Part shown: positions 24,546 through 33,293 of the stretch, in pieces
Position numbering within the stretch: the first letter of the stretch is position 1
Layout: every line of letters starts with the position of its first letter
Assembly: GCA_910589395.1 (NCBI GenBank)
Contig: CAJUTL010000021.1
Location: 1 to 52,172 of the forward strand
Source: an uncultured Oscillospiraceae bacterium
GTDB taxonomy: Bacteria > Bacillota_A > Clostridia > Oscillospirales > Acutalibacteraceae
DNA: 52,172 nt
Reading direction: 5' to 3'
Notes under the pieces: model-generated
The model's input: the letters and a program-made list of their open reading frames with translations, nothing else
What the model was told of the DNA's origin: nothing
Databases searched by the model: none
Translations under genes and position numbers: made by a program

Positions 24546-24622
24546 GGGGGCATAGCTCAGCTGGTTAGAGCGCCTGCTTCACACGTAGGAGGTCACAGGT
24601 TCGAGTCCTGTTGTCCCCACCA
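24546..24622 (+). tRNA. tRNA-Val (anticodon CAC)
   Basis: Complete cloverleaf with encoded CCA: acceptor GGGGGCA/TGTCCCC, D stem GCTC/GAGC, anticodon stem CCTGC/GTAGG with loop TTCACAC giving anticodon CAC (reads GTG), and T arm ACAGG TTCGAGT CCTGT. The discriminator base is A, so the 3' end ACCA fits the T-box bulge of the valS leader in this window, although that leader's GTA specifier calls for a UAC isoacceptor. Confidence 0.97.
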
Positions 24623-24661
24623 AAAATCGGTAAGCTTCAAAACGAAGCTTACCGATTTTTA
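24623..24661 (+). terminator. Terminator of tRNA-Val
   Basis: AAAAATCGGTAAGCTTC pairs with GAAGCTTACCGATTTTT around a five-base loop, starting right after the CCA end. Confidence 0.9.
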
Positions 24662-24945
24662 CTTTTTCACTCTTCATTTTTTCTGACAACCTGGATCAAT
24701 TTTTGGAAAACAGAAAGTTAAAGCTTATTTGAAAAATCATAAATAGCGTATTTGGGGCAAATACAGGCGCTTTCTATTCACAGCGTCACTTGCTTTTGTG
24801 CTCTCTTTTTTCACTGTTTTGCTGTAGATTTTCGGGAAACAATCGGCTATAATGGATCGTGAGTATGGCGGGTGGACTTCCGGCAGGTTCACCCTGTAAA
24901 AATCAGGCAGAATTTCCGAATGTTTTTCAAAGGGAGGAACAAAGC

Positions 24946-26211
24946 ATGCAGGGAATGAAATTTACCATTGTAGGAGCAGGAAGCTCTTACACGCCGGAGC
25001 TGCTGGAGGAAATGGCCCTTCGCAGGGAACAGCTTCCGGTACGGGAACTGATGCTCTATGACATCGATGAAAAGCGCCTGGAGATCATGGAGGGCTTTTG
25101 CGGAAGATTTGCGGAAAAGCTGGGGCTTTCCCTGGAGATCAAAAGTACCACCGATTTAAGCCGAGCGCTTTACGGGGCGGATTTTGCCGATACCCAGATC
25201 CGGGTCGGAGGCAACAAACAGCGGGTAAAGGACGAAAAGATCCCCATGCGGTACGGCCTGGTGGGGCAGGAAACAACAGGCGCCGGCGGTATGATGAAGG
25301 CCTTCCGCACCATTCCGGTAATGCTGGAGGTCGCGAAAAAAATGGAGCAGGAGGCTCCCGAGGGGTGGCTGGTCAACTATACCAACCCTACCGGGCTGGT
25401 GACAGAGGCCGTGACAAGGTACACCAAGGCCCGCATTGCCGGCTTCTGTTCCGGCGGCATCTTCCCGAAGATGTGGGCAAAGGCGGCCCTGGGCGTCCCC
25501 TATGAGCAGGTGCAGTACGACTATGTGGGCCTGAACCATATGAATTTCATCAGCAACATCACTCTGAATGGCCGTCCGGCCACGGAGGAGGAATTCCTGA
25601 AGATCGCGGCGGAAAACGGAGATGTGGATCTGGAGCTGATCAAGCTCCTGGGCGTGATCCCAAGCCCCTATCTGCAATGGTATTTCCACACCGATGAACG
25701 GGTGGCGCGCTGCAAAAAAGCCCCCCAAACCAGAGGGGAATATGTACAGGAGCTGGAAAAAGAGGTCTTTGCCGCCTACGGGGACAAGACGAACTGCCAC
25801 AAGCCCGCGGCCCTGGCCAAGAGAGGCGGAGGCGGCTATTCCGAGGTGGCCATGAGCTTTGTGAACGCGGTGTATAACAATGTGGATACCAAAATGGTAG
25901 TGAACGTGCCGAACCAGGGCGCGGTCCCCTTCCTGCCGGACAGCGCGGTGGTGGAGATCGGGTGCCTGGTGAATAAAACCGGCATGCAGCCCCTGCATGT
26001 GGCGAAGGTTCCGGAAATGTGCTGGGGCCTGATCGCGGCGGTGAAAAACTATGAACAGCTTGCGGTAGAGGCCGCGGTAGAGGGCGATCTCCGCAAAATG
26101 AAGCTTGCCCTGCTGGCTCACCCGCTGGTGCGGCAGTGGGAGTATGTGGAAAAGCTGGTCCCGGAGCTTTTGGAGGCCAACAGGGAATACCTGCCCCAAT
26201 TTCATCTGTAA
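24946..26211 (+). CDS. GH4 family glycosidase (probable 6-phospho-beta-glucosidase)
   Basis: The start chosen is the ATG at 24946 (MQGMKFTIVGAGSS) with SD GGGAGG, giving 421 residues; the frame is open upstream without SD. GH4 enzymes use NAD+ and a divalent metal in a redox-elimination mechanism. Here the NAD loop VGAGSSYTP is at the N terminus, NYTNPTGLVTEA follows near 147, a CSGG metal-site motif near 172 and GLNHMNF near 200. Most similar proteins hydrolyse 6-phospho-beta-glucosides, but GH4 also has unphosphorylated substrates. No PTS gene is adjacent; a sugar kinase follows 15 bases later, so a kinase may supply the phosphate. A TATAAT -10 at 24848-24853 lacks a good -35, hinting at activator control. 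Confidence 0.85.
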   Translation: MQGMKFTIVGAGSSYTPELLEEMALRREQLPVRELMLYDIDEKRLEIMEGFCGRFAEKLGLSLEIKSTTDLSRALYGADFADTQIRVGGNKQRVKDEKIPMRYGLVGQETTGAGGMMKAFRTIPVMLEVAKKMEQEAPEGWLVNYTNPTGLVTEAVTRYTKARIAGFCSGGIFPKMWAKAALGVPYEQVQYDYVGLNHMNFISNITLNGRPATEEEFLKIAAENGDVDLELIKLLGVIPSPYLQWYFHTDERVARCKKAPQTRGEYVQELEKEVFAAYGDKTNCHKPAALAKRGGGGYSEVAMSFVNAVYNNVDTKMVVNVPNQGAVPFLPDSAVVEIGCLVNKTGMQPLHVAKVPEMCWGLIAAVKNYEQLAVEAAVEGDLRKMKLALLAHPLVRQWEYVEKLVPELLEANREYLPQFHL

Positions 26212-26226
26212 GCCGGGAGAACTCCT

Positions 26227-27231
26227 ATGAAATATATTTTGGGGATCGATCAGGGAGGAAGCAAGACCCACGCCATCGTATCGGACGAGCGGGGAAGGAT
26301 CCTGGGCATGGGGGAAAGCTACGGGGCCTGCCATTCCAGCGAAGGCCTCGCCTATGCGGTAAAGGCCATTCTGGAGGCTTCCGACCGTGCCCTTGCGCAC
26401 GCCGGGCTGCGGCGGGAAAACATAACGGCGACAGTGGGCGGCCTGACTGGGATCGACTGGGATTACGAAGCTGAGCTGTTAGAAGCGGAGCTTCAAAAAT
26501 ACTTTCCCCGGGCGAAGAACACCGTGGTAAATGACTGCATCATCGCCATGCGCGCGGCCACGGGAAAAAGCCGCTGCGGCATTTTATGCGCCGGCTCCGG
26601 GTTAAACTGCGCCGTGCAAAACGGACAGGAAAGCTTTGCCTACGGCTTTTACATTCCAGACGAATACCAGGGCGGCGGAAGCCTGGGAAAAAGAGCGGTA
26701 CAGGCCGTGTTTGATTCCCATATGGGCCTGCTTCCAGACACCAGCCTGACAAAAAGACTGCTGGATTTTTTTCAGACGAAAAGTGTGGACGACCTGCTTT
26801 TCCTGCGGGTAAAGGAAAAAATCAGCAGCCGGGAATACTTGCGGCTCCCCCTCATTCTGGAGGAGGAGGCTTTGGCCGGAGACCGGGTGGCCGGGGAGAT
26901 CTGGAAGCACTTCGGCAGGACCATAGCGGGGTATTTGACGGCGCGCCTGCAAAAAATGGGGATTGCCGAAGAGCCTGTGGACGTGGTGCTTTCAGGCAGC
27001 ATTTTCAAGTGCCGGTTCCGACAGTTCCAGGAAACAGTCAAGGAAGAAATCCTGCGGCTGGCGCCGAAGGCCGATATTGTGGAAGCGGAATACGAGCCCG
27101 TCATGGGCGCGATCGTGCTGGGGCTGCGCCAGCTGCACGGAGAGCTCCCGGAAGAGGTCTCCCGGGCAATGAAGGAAACCAGCAGAAAATTTCCGCTGAG
27201 AAGGCTGCCGGACGGCGGTGGCGCTGCATAG
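26227..27231 (+). CDS. BadF/BcrA-type sugar kinase (N-acetylglucosamine kinase-like)
   Basis: This 334-residue ASKHA-fold kinase has the phosphate-1 motif GIDQGGSKTHA at residues 6-16, AGSGLN near residue 124 and a second glycine motif, VVLSGSIFK, near residue 255. N-acetylglucosamine and related hexosamine or glycoside kinases belong here. It is 15 bases after the GH4 gene and surely co-transcribed. The pair suggests import of a free beta-glycoside or disaccharide, phosphorylation at O6 by this kinase and cleavage by GH4, replacing a PTS route. A simpler kinase for a released sugar is the alternative. SD GGGAG. Confidence 0.8.
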   Translation: MKYILGIDQGGSKTHAIVSDERGRILGMGESYGACHSSEGLAYAVKAILEASDRALAHAGLRRENITATVGGLTGIDWDYEAELLEAELQKYFPRAKNTVVNDCIIAMRAATGKSRCGILCAGSGLNCAVQNGQESFAYGFYIPDEYQGGGSLGKRAVQAVFDSHMGLLPDTSLTKRLLDFFQTKSVDDLLFLRVKEKISSREYLRLPLILEEEALAGDRVAGEIWKHFGRTIAGYLTARLQKMGIAEEPVDVVLSGSIFKCRFRQFQETVKEEILRLAPKADIVEAEYEPVMGAIVLGLRQLHGELPEEVSRAMKETSRKFPLRRLPDGGGAA

Positions 27232-27259
27232 CAGCGAAAAAGAAGACAAAAGGAAATTA

Positions 27260-27336
27260 ACAGGTAAATTGTAGTTTAGCGTATTAGTTGTTAGCCGTTA
27301 GTTGTTAGTCGTTAGAGAAGGGTAAACTTCCTCCTT
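27260..27336. repeat. AT palindrome and heptad run after the kinase gene
   Basis: AAATTGTAGTTTAGC at about 27266-27280, then TTAGTTG TTAGCCG TTAGTTG TTAGTCG TTAGAG at 27288-27320, followed by the first tandem unit. Confidence 0.75.
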
Positions 27337-27891
27337 TGTCATTCTGAGGAACGAAGCAACGAAGAATCTCGCCCGTAAAGCCCTTCAAAAAGGCTCGAAG
27401 AACGAGACTCTTCACCGAGAAAGCAAGGTTCTCCTTGCTTTTTGTTCAGTAATGACAGATGGAAAGTAAGCGGATAACCACTAAATTCCAATTTTCCATG
27501 CAGATTGTTACCCATAAGTCCTCAGTTGTTAGAGAATAATAAGCCCCCTCCTTTGTCATTCTGAGGAACGAAGCGACGAAGAATCTCGCCCTTAAAGCCC
27601 CTCAAAAAGGCTCGAAGAACGAGACTCTTCACCGAGAAAGCAAGGTTCTCCTTGCTTTTTGTTCAGTAATGACAGATGGAAAGTAAGCGGATAACCACTA
27701 AATTCCAATTTTCCATGCAGATTGTTACCCATAAGTCCTCAGTTGTTAGAGAATAATAAGCCCCCTCCTTTGTCATTCTGAGGAACGAAGCAACGAAGAA
27801 TCTCGCCCGTAAAGCCCTTCAAAAAGGCTCGAAGAACGAGACTCTTCACCGAGAAAGCAAGGTTCTCCTTGCTTTTTGTTCAGTAATGACA
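27337..27891. repeat. 217-bp tandem repeat, two full units and a partial third
   Basis: The element starts TGTCATTCTGAGGAACGAAG at 27337, 27554 and 27771, an exact 217-base period. Each unit combines a family A hairpin (about 121 bp, ending CAGTAATGACA) with a spacer holding an AT palindrome, a CAGATTGTTACC block and a TTGTTAGAG trace. The third unit stops after the family A part. Copies differ at only a few positions (for example GCAACG versus GCGACG), so the duplication is recent. No reading frame of note. Confidence 0.93.
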
Positions 27892-27973
27892 AGACAAGGA
27901 CGTTGCCCGCGTTCCTTTCGAAGCTCTCTGAGCGCGTTTTTTCGAGTTTTGTGAAGCTGCATTTTCAGAGCTG

Positions 27974-28804
27974 CTATTTCTCCAGAATGATTGCGATCGT
28001 GTCACTTTCAGATCGATAGCTGCGCCCGGCAACATCACTAAACAGCCCACATATCTTAAAACCAACGCTTTCCGCTTCTTGTATTAAACTTTCCTTTGAG
28101 AAATATGTATTCCACAAATAGTAGGGAGTTACTTCCCCTTTTGAAACAACCGTTATGAAATCCAGTGCTACATTGTCTAAGTATTTGTAAAATCCACTCA
28201 ACACCATATATTCATCTGGACGCCAAAAACCACCGTTAGGGCATATTTCCCAAGTTTGCCGCTCTTGAAAATTCCAGAACTTTGTCATGGAAAATACATC
28301 TAATAACAATTTCCCACCGGGCTTCAGATGATGATGAATCTTTTTCATAATTACTTGTCTGTCCTTGGTTGACAGCGCGCCGTAATCGCAATATATCATG
28401 GTACAAAAATCAAAGCTCTTATTCAAATCCATTTCCAAGTAGTTTTGATACACGTATGAAATATCTAACTTCCTGCTGAAAGCGGATCGTTGCGCATAGT
28501 CAATAGAGCGTTTTGAAAAATCTACTCCGGTAATGTGATACCCCCTTTGGGCAAACCGCTCAGCATATATCCCCGGGCCGCACCCAACATCAAGAAGCAA
28601 AGGATAATCGGCAGGCGGGATCTGTTCTGTAATCCACGCAACGGATTTTTCAATAAAATCTAATTTTCTGCTTGCTCCATCAAAGTCCGGGTCTAAGTGC
28701 GCTTTGAGCATTTGCTTTGAAATGTATTCATCATTCCAAAACTCAGCCGTTGACTTTGTGTAAATAGAAGGTTTTCTTAACGATGCAATGAGATTGTGAT
28801 TCAT
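27974..28804 (-). CDS. Class I SAM-dependent methyltransferase, AT-rich, attenuator-controlled
   Basis: The start chosen is the ATG at 28804 (MNHNLIASLRKPS) behind AAAAGGAGAAAAA, giving 276 residues. The SAM-binding motif I, LLLDVGCGPGIYAERF, lies near residues 76-91, with TGVDFS as the acidic motif II and LKPGGKLLLDVFS as the later strand. The target is not evident; the family includes small-molecule, RNA and protein methylases. The gene is clearly more AT-rich than its neighbours and is bounded by repeats, which suggests horizontal gain. It has a promoter, a 20-codon leader frame and a terminator ending 19 bases before the start codon, an arrangement best known from inducible antibiotic-resistance genes. 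Confidence 0.85.
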   Translation of the reverse strand: MNHNLIASLRKPSIYTKSTAEFWNDEYISKQMLKAHLDPDFDGASRKLDFIEKSVAWITEQIPPADYPLLLDVGCGPGIYAERFAQRGYHITGVDFSKRSIDYAQRSAFSRKLDISYVYQNYLEMDLNKSFDFCTMIYCDYGALSTKDRQVIMKKIHHHLKPGGKLLLDVFSMTKFWNFQERQTWEICPNGGFWRPDEYMVLSGFYKYLDNVALDFITVVSKGEVTPYYLWNTYFSKESLIQEAESVGFKICGLFSDVAGRSYRSESDTIAIILEK

Positions 28805-28821
28805 TTTTTCTCCTTTTCTGT

Positions 28822-28856
28822 GCAAAAGAAAAAGCCGTAGCTTTTACTCTACGGCT
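28822..28856 (-). terminator. Attenuator terminator before the methyltransferase
   Basis: AGCCGTAG pairs with CTACGGCT (8 bp) and is followed by TTTTTCTTTT on the minus strand, just upstream of the SD. Upstream TTTTACTC (28883-28890) and CTAATC (28872-28877) can pair with GAGTAAAA and GATTAG that overlap the 5' arm, forming a mutually exclusive antiterminator. Confidence 0.8.
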
Positions 28857-28961
28857 AATCTTTTGAAAGACGATTAGTTAAAGAGTAAAATAAAATCAAG
28901 CATTAGGTACAAAAAGTAAACTGTTACACAGCTTTTTCTTTCCCTATTGAATTGATTTTAT

Positions 28962-29024
28962 CTACTCTTTGCCAGTCATACCCATGTTACTGATCGTGTA
29001 GCATCTGGTACGCCGGACTAACAT
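28962..29024 (-). CDS. Leader peptide of the methyltransferase (20 codons)
   Basis: ATG at 29024 follows AAAAGGTG and encodes 20 residues beginning MLVRRTRCYT and ending GMTGKE before TAG. It begins about 23 bases after the predicted transcription start and ends 70 bases before the antiterminator arm. Ribosome stalling here would favour the antiterminator; that role is inferred from position. No homologue is recalled with certainty. Confidence 0.6.
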   Translation of the reverse strand: MLVRRTRCYTISNMGMTGKE

Positions 29025-29053
29025 CACCTTTTCCTAATTAAATTTATACTCTT

Positions 29054-29082
29054 ATTTTACCCCGTTTATTTTGTAATATCAA
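29054..29082 (-). promoter_or_regulatory. Promoter of the methyltransferase
   Basis: Minus-strand -35 TTGATA, 17-base spacer, -10 TAAAAT, start near 29047. The leader to the start codon is about 240 bases. Confidence 0.75.
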
Positions 29083-29099
29083 CATTATAATGAAAAATG

Positions 29100-29876
29100 A
29101 TTTTCAATTTCCTTTTGGATTCTAGACGCTGGACAGCGGCAGCACTGTTGCGCAGTAAAAAAACCTCCTTATGTGATTCAGATGCTTTCATGCAAGAAAA
29201 AAGCAAAAGAAAATCAGCAGAAATTGAAATTGGCGTCAAGGTGTTCGCTTCCCTCCTGTCATTACTGAACAAAAAGCAAGGCAAGCTTTGCTTTCTTTAT
29301 GAAGAATCTCGCCCTTTGGTTCTTTTCCCAGGAAATAAGGTCGAGATCCTTCGCCGGGAAAGCGGAGTTTACTTCGCTTTTTGCTCAGCAATGGCAAAGA
29401 GGGCAGTTAGTACGATGAATTGTAGTTTGCGGCCAGCCGCCGCAGGCACTCGTGTCCCTACTTGGTGCGGGAAGATAATTTCTTACCCGACCACAAGGAA
29501 ACCGTTAAATTATAGTTTAGCGAACTAGTCGTTAGCTGTTAATAGTTAGTCGTTAGAGAAGAACAAGCCCTCTCTTTTGTCATTCTGAGGAACGAAGTGA
29601 CGAAGAATCTCGTCCTTAACTCCAGGGCAAAAGGGCAAAAACGAGATTCTTCACTTCGCTCAGAATGACAGGAGGGAGGCGAGCGGATAACCGGTAAATT
29701 CCAATTTACCAGCGTTGGTCACAACGCTTGTGTTGGTCACAACGCTTGTGTTAGTTACAATGTCTGTGCTGCTTGCAGCCGAGCGCTGTTTGCAATGCCC
29801 TTGAACTTAATTGCTCATTTCTCATTCCTAATTGCTCACGATACCCGCGATCGCATTTTGCAACATGCCTTCTCAT
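29100..29876. repeat. Intergenic repeats between methyltransferase leader and SpoU gene
   Basis: A degenerate family A element at about 29257-29396 and a good copy at 29578-29670 flank a family D unit (29448-29503). AT palindromes lie near 29415, 29511 and 29695. A heptad run occupies 29527-29556. At 29714-29767 an 18-bp unit (GTTGGTCACAACGCTTGT) repeats twice exactly and once imperfectly. No gene is seen. Confidence 0.8.
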
Positions 29877-30686
29877 CTACTTCGTCAGCTCGTAAAACGC
29901 CACGGCGCTGGCAGCTGCTACGTTTAAGGAATCCACCCCGTGAGACATGGGAATGCGCACGGTGTAATCGCAGTGGGCAATGGTGTCCGGCGCAAGACCG
30001 TCTCCCTCGGTGCCCAGAACAATGGCCAGCTTCCTTTCCGCCGCCAGCCGGGGATCCTCAATGCTCAGGGAGTCCTCCCGCAGGGCCATGGCAACCGTTT
30101 GGAAGCCCAGCTCCTGTAACAGCTCCTGCCAGGGCCGCTCCTCCGGCAGATACGTCCAGGGTACCTGAAATACCGTGCCCATGCTCACCCGGGCGGCCCG
30201 GCGATATAAGGGATCGCTGCCGGCGTTGGTCAGCAGCACGGCGTCAATGTTCAGCGCGGCTGCGGAACGGAAAATAGCGCCGATATTGGTAGGGTTCATC
30301 ACATTTTCCAGCACGGCGATCCGCCGGGCGTTTTCGCAGATCTCCCGCACGGAGGGCAGCTTCGGCCTTCGCATGGCGCAGAGCATGCCCCGGGTCAGGT
30401 GGAAGCCGGTAAGCTGACAAAGCACCTCCTTTTCCGCCACAAACACGGGAATTTCCCCGCAGCGGAGCAGAAGCTCCTTCCCCTTTCCCTCGGCGTGCTT
30501 CCGTTCCATCAAAAAGGAGACCGGAACGCACCCGCTGTCCAGCGCCCTGCCGATGACCAGCGGGCTTTCCGCCACAAACAGCGCGTTTTCCGGATCCGCC
30601 CGGTTCAGCAACTGGTTTTCCGTAAGCCGGGCGTAAATATCCAGCTCCGGTGCGGCGAACTCTGTAATTTCCACGATCTCAGCCAT
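29877..30686 (-). CDS. SpoU/TrmH-family RNA 2'-O-methyltransferase
   Basis: The start chosen is the ATG at 30686 (MAEIVEITEF) behind AAAAGGGGG, giving 269 residues. The three SPOUT trefoil-knot motifs are present: NVMNPTNIGAIFRSA, LGTEGDGL, and IPMSHGVDSLNVAAASAV. An N-terminal substrate-binding region of about 100 residues precedes them. Enzymes of this group methylate the ribose 2'-OH in rRNA or tRNA using SAM. The site cannot be named from sequence alone. The gene stands alone between two repeat-filled gaps. Confidence 0.9.
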   Translation of the reverse strand: MAEIVEITEFAAPELDIYARLTENQLLNRADPENALFVAESPLVIGRALDSGCVPVSFLMERKHAEGKGKELLLRCGEIPVFVAEKEVLCQLTGFHLTRGMLCAMRRPKLPSVREICENARRIAVLENVMNPTNIGAIFRSAAALNIDAVLLTNAGSDPLYRRAARVSMGTVFQVPWTYLPEERPWQELLQELGFQTVAMALREDSLSIEDPRLAAERKLAIVLGTEGDGLAPDTIAHCDYTVRIPMSHGVDSLNVAAASAVAFYELTK

Positions 30687-30739
30687 GTGAAAGCCCCCTT
30701 TTCCGCTGATAACCTTACCATAAAGCCGAAGGCAAGTCA

Positions 30740-31834
30740 ACCGGGAAAAGAGGGAGCGCTGTTACAAAAAAAGTCCGTCTTTTAGAAAATAAGCTCAGCT
30801 CTATCAATAAATCCTCTGACCATAAGGAACGCAAGAAAAATGAGAGAAAACCATCAGGGGAGTGAGCATGTCCCATAGGCACACAGCAACCGAGCCGATA
30901 GAAGAGAAAGTGCGTCCCGGTGAGGGGGGAGGTCTCCAGTGGAGAAGTCAGTTGTCGCTTCAGCAACCGCCCTACCCGTTCTCGTTTGTCAACTTGGTCG
31001 GTGCAGGGCAAGCGCCGAGAAAGCCATGGCTTTCTGCGCTTTGCACCCGAGCCGGTAGGCGAGAAAGTCAAGAGTGACGCTAAATTATAATTTTCATGGC
31101 ACCCTTGGCTCCCCTGAAAGGGGTGCTGTCAGCCACAGGCTGACTGAGGGGTTCCGTGGTGATAAGGTAGAAAGCTCAGGTTTTATGCGGATTTCCAGTG
31201 TCCTATAACCCCTCTGTCACGGCTTCGCTGCGCCACCTCCCCTTTCAGGGGCGGAAAGAGTTGCTGCTATTTTCCAGCCTGTAAACTACAATTTATTGCT
31301 TTCTTATGGTAAGCTCAGAGGCTATCCTTCTTGTCATTCTGAATGAAGTGAAGAATCTCGCTCCTTTGCCCTTTTAGTCAGGCATTAAGGGCGAGATTCT
31401 TCGTTGAGAAAGCTATAGCTTTCTGCGTTCCTCAGAATGACAAGGGGGCGGTTAGTACGATAAATTGGAATTTACCGGTTATCCGCTCGCCTCCCTCCTG
31501 TCATTCTGAGCGAAGTGAAGAATCTCGTTTTTGCCCTTTTGCCCTGGAGTTAAGGACGAGATTCTTCGTCACTTCGTTCCTCAGAATGACAAAAGAGAGG
31601 GCTTGTTCTTCTCTAACAACTAACTATTAACAGCTAACGACTAGTTCGCTAAACTATCATTTACTGCTCTTTCCCTGTCCTTCATTACTTAATTGCTCAT
31701 TGTATCTGCTCTTTTCCACCGTCCAGCGTCTAAAACCCAGTATCCGGCATCTGATGAAGGCATAACAACCCCGCCCTTTCGCTTCTGCCGAAGCGAAAGG
31801 GCGGGGTTTCATTTTTATAAAATCTCTAAAAATG
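30740..31834. repeat. Long repeat-filled gap
   Basis: About 1.1 kb without a gene. At 31017-31046 is a box AAGCCATGGCTTTCTGCGCT, which recurs twice near the window end. A family B unit fills 31101-31265, and family A hairpins lie at 31332-31442 and 31499-31591. A heptad run is at 31611-31645, with AT palindromes near 31081, 31284, 31460 and 31653. A TAGACGCTGGAC-type degenerate run lies near 31719-31758. Confidence 0.8.
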
Positions 31835-32203
31835 TCACAGCGCAAGGAGAACCATATCCAGTACACAGCCCAGGATCAGAACGAACACACTGATGAGCAG
31901 AAAACCCACCTGGTAGCTGAAGCACCGGAATTTCCGGCTCCAGAATTTGCTCATACCGGAATCCTCTTTCCTGCGCCATTTGGCGAAGAAGAAGGCAGAG
32001 CACAGCATACTGAAGCTGCCGGCCAGCATTAGGGCGCTGACCGCTCCCTGCAAAGGCGGAAAAGCCACTTCCTCCGTAAAAAGCAACAGTCCCAGCGTGG
32101 CTCCTACCGCCGCGGCAATGGCGGAAACCAAGATCCCCGCGATCAGGCAGCGCAGCAGGTCATGACCCACATCGGAAGCGGTAGCCCGCTTTTTCTTTTC
32201 CAT
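31835..32203 (-). CDS. Hypothetical membrane protein
   Basis: This 122-residue protein has a basic N terminus (MEKKKRATASD) and three hydrophobic segments near residues 18-43, 51-75 and 95-121. A charged loop, KWRRKEDSGMSKFWSRKFR, lies between the last two. It is preceded by AAGGAGG-like sequence. I recognise no domain. It lies 91 bases downstream of oppF on the same strand and could be transcribed with it. Confidence 0.65.
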   Translation of the reverse strand: MEKKKRATASDVGHDLLRCLIAGILVSAIAAAVGATLGLLLFTEEVAFPPLQGAVSALMLAGSFSMLCSAFFFAKWRRKEDSGMSKFWSRKFRCFSYQVGFLLISVFVLILGCVLDMVLLAL

Positions 32204-32294
32204 ACAGGAAAGGCCTCCTTCTCAGAGTCTGTTGTAAAACCGGCGAAAAGACGGCATTTTCGTTTTTTCAAACAAGCCCTAGTAGCCCGCCGTC

Positions 32295-33293
32295 TTATTT
32301 TCCGGCAAAGTGACAGGCCACAAAGTGCCCGGGAGAAACCTCCTTCAGTTCGGGAGCGTCCTTGCGGCAGCACTCCTGAGCGCGGGGGCACCGGCTCTGG
32401 AACTTGCACCCGGGGGGCACATCGATGGGGCTGGTGACCTCACCCTCCAGCATAATGCGCTGGCGGTTATCTTCAATATCCGGGTCCGCAATGGGAATAG
32501 CGGACATCAGCGCCTCAGTGTAGGGGTGCAGGGGGTTGCTGTAAATTTCGGCGGCGGAGGCAAGCTCCACCACAGAACCCAGGTACATCACTGCCACCCG
32601 GTCGGAAATATGCTTTACCATAGCCAGATCGTGGGCGATAAACATATAGGTAAGGCCCAGCTCCTTCTGGAAGCGGATCAGCAGGTTCGCGATCTGCGCC
32701 TGAATGGACACGTCCAGAGCAGACAGGGGCTCATCGCACAAAATGAACTTCGGCTCTACCGCCAGGGCCCTGGCGATACCGATTCGCTGGCGCTGGCCGC
32801 CGGAAAATTCATGGATAAAGCGGTTGGCGTGCTCCTGGTTCAGACCCACCATGCGAAGCAGCTGGCCGATCCGCTCCTGGCGCTCTTCCTTGCCGGTGTA
32901 CAGCCCATGCACGTCCATGCCCTCGCCGATGATCTCCGCAACGGTCATACGGGGGTTCAGAGAGGCATAAGGGTCCTGGAAAATGATCTGTACCTCTTTG
33001 GTGAAGGCCTTTTTCTCAGCGCCCTTGAGCTCATGAATATTCTTGCCGTTATACAGCACGGTGCCGCCTGTGGGATCGTACATGCCCACACAGGTACGGC
33101 CGCAGGTGGTTTTTCCGCAGCCGGATTCCCCCACCACGCCCAGAGTCTCACCGGGCATGATGTGAAAGGAAACATCGTCCACAGCCTTCAGGGTGCGTTT
33201 TTTGCCCACCTTGAAGTATTTTTTCAAATGAGAGACCTCCAAAAGCGGCTTTGCGCCAGCCGCGGCAGTGGTCTTTTCCACTTCATTACTCAT
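32295..33293 (-). CDS. oppF: Oligopeptide ABC transporter ATP-binding protein OppF
   Basis: This 332-residue ATPase has Walker A GESGCGKTT, signature FSGGQRQRIGIARALA, Walker B FILCDEPLSALD and the C-terminal oligopeptide-transporter zone with the Cys motif PPGCKFQSRCPRAQECC. It powers peptide import together with OppD. Its ATG overlaps the end of oppD by eight bases, so translation is coupled. It is the last gene of the opp set in transcription order. Confidence 0.95.
   Translation of the reverse strand: MSNEVEKTTAAAGAKPLLEVSHLKKYFKVGKKRTLKAVDDVSFHIMPGETLGVVGESGCGKTTCGRTCVGMYDPTGGTVLYNGKNIHELKGAEKKAFTKEVQIIFQDPYASLNPRMTVAEIIGEGMDVHGLYTGKEERQERIGQLLRMVGLNQEHANRFIHEFSGGQRQRIGIARALAVEPKFILCDEPLSALDVSIQAQIANLLIRFQKELGLTYMFIAHDLAMVKHISDRVAVMYLGSVVELASAAEIYSNPLHPYTEALMSAIPIADPDIEDNRQRIMLEGEVTSPIDVPPGCKFQSRCPRAQECCRKDAPELKEVSPGHFVACHFAGK

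Noticed and set aside
24246..24686. 146-codon frame running through the tRNA-Val gene
   Set aside because: It overlaps a certain tRNA and its promoter and terminator, and has no SD or domain.
27337..27891. CRISPR array
   Set aside because: The period is 217 bases with the whole unit conserved; there are no unique spacers and no cas genes.
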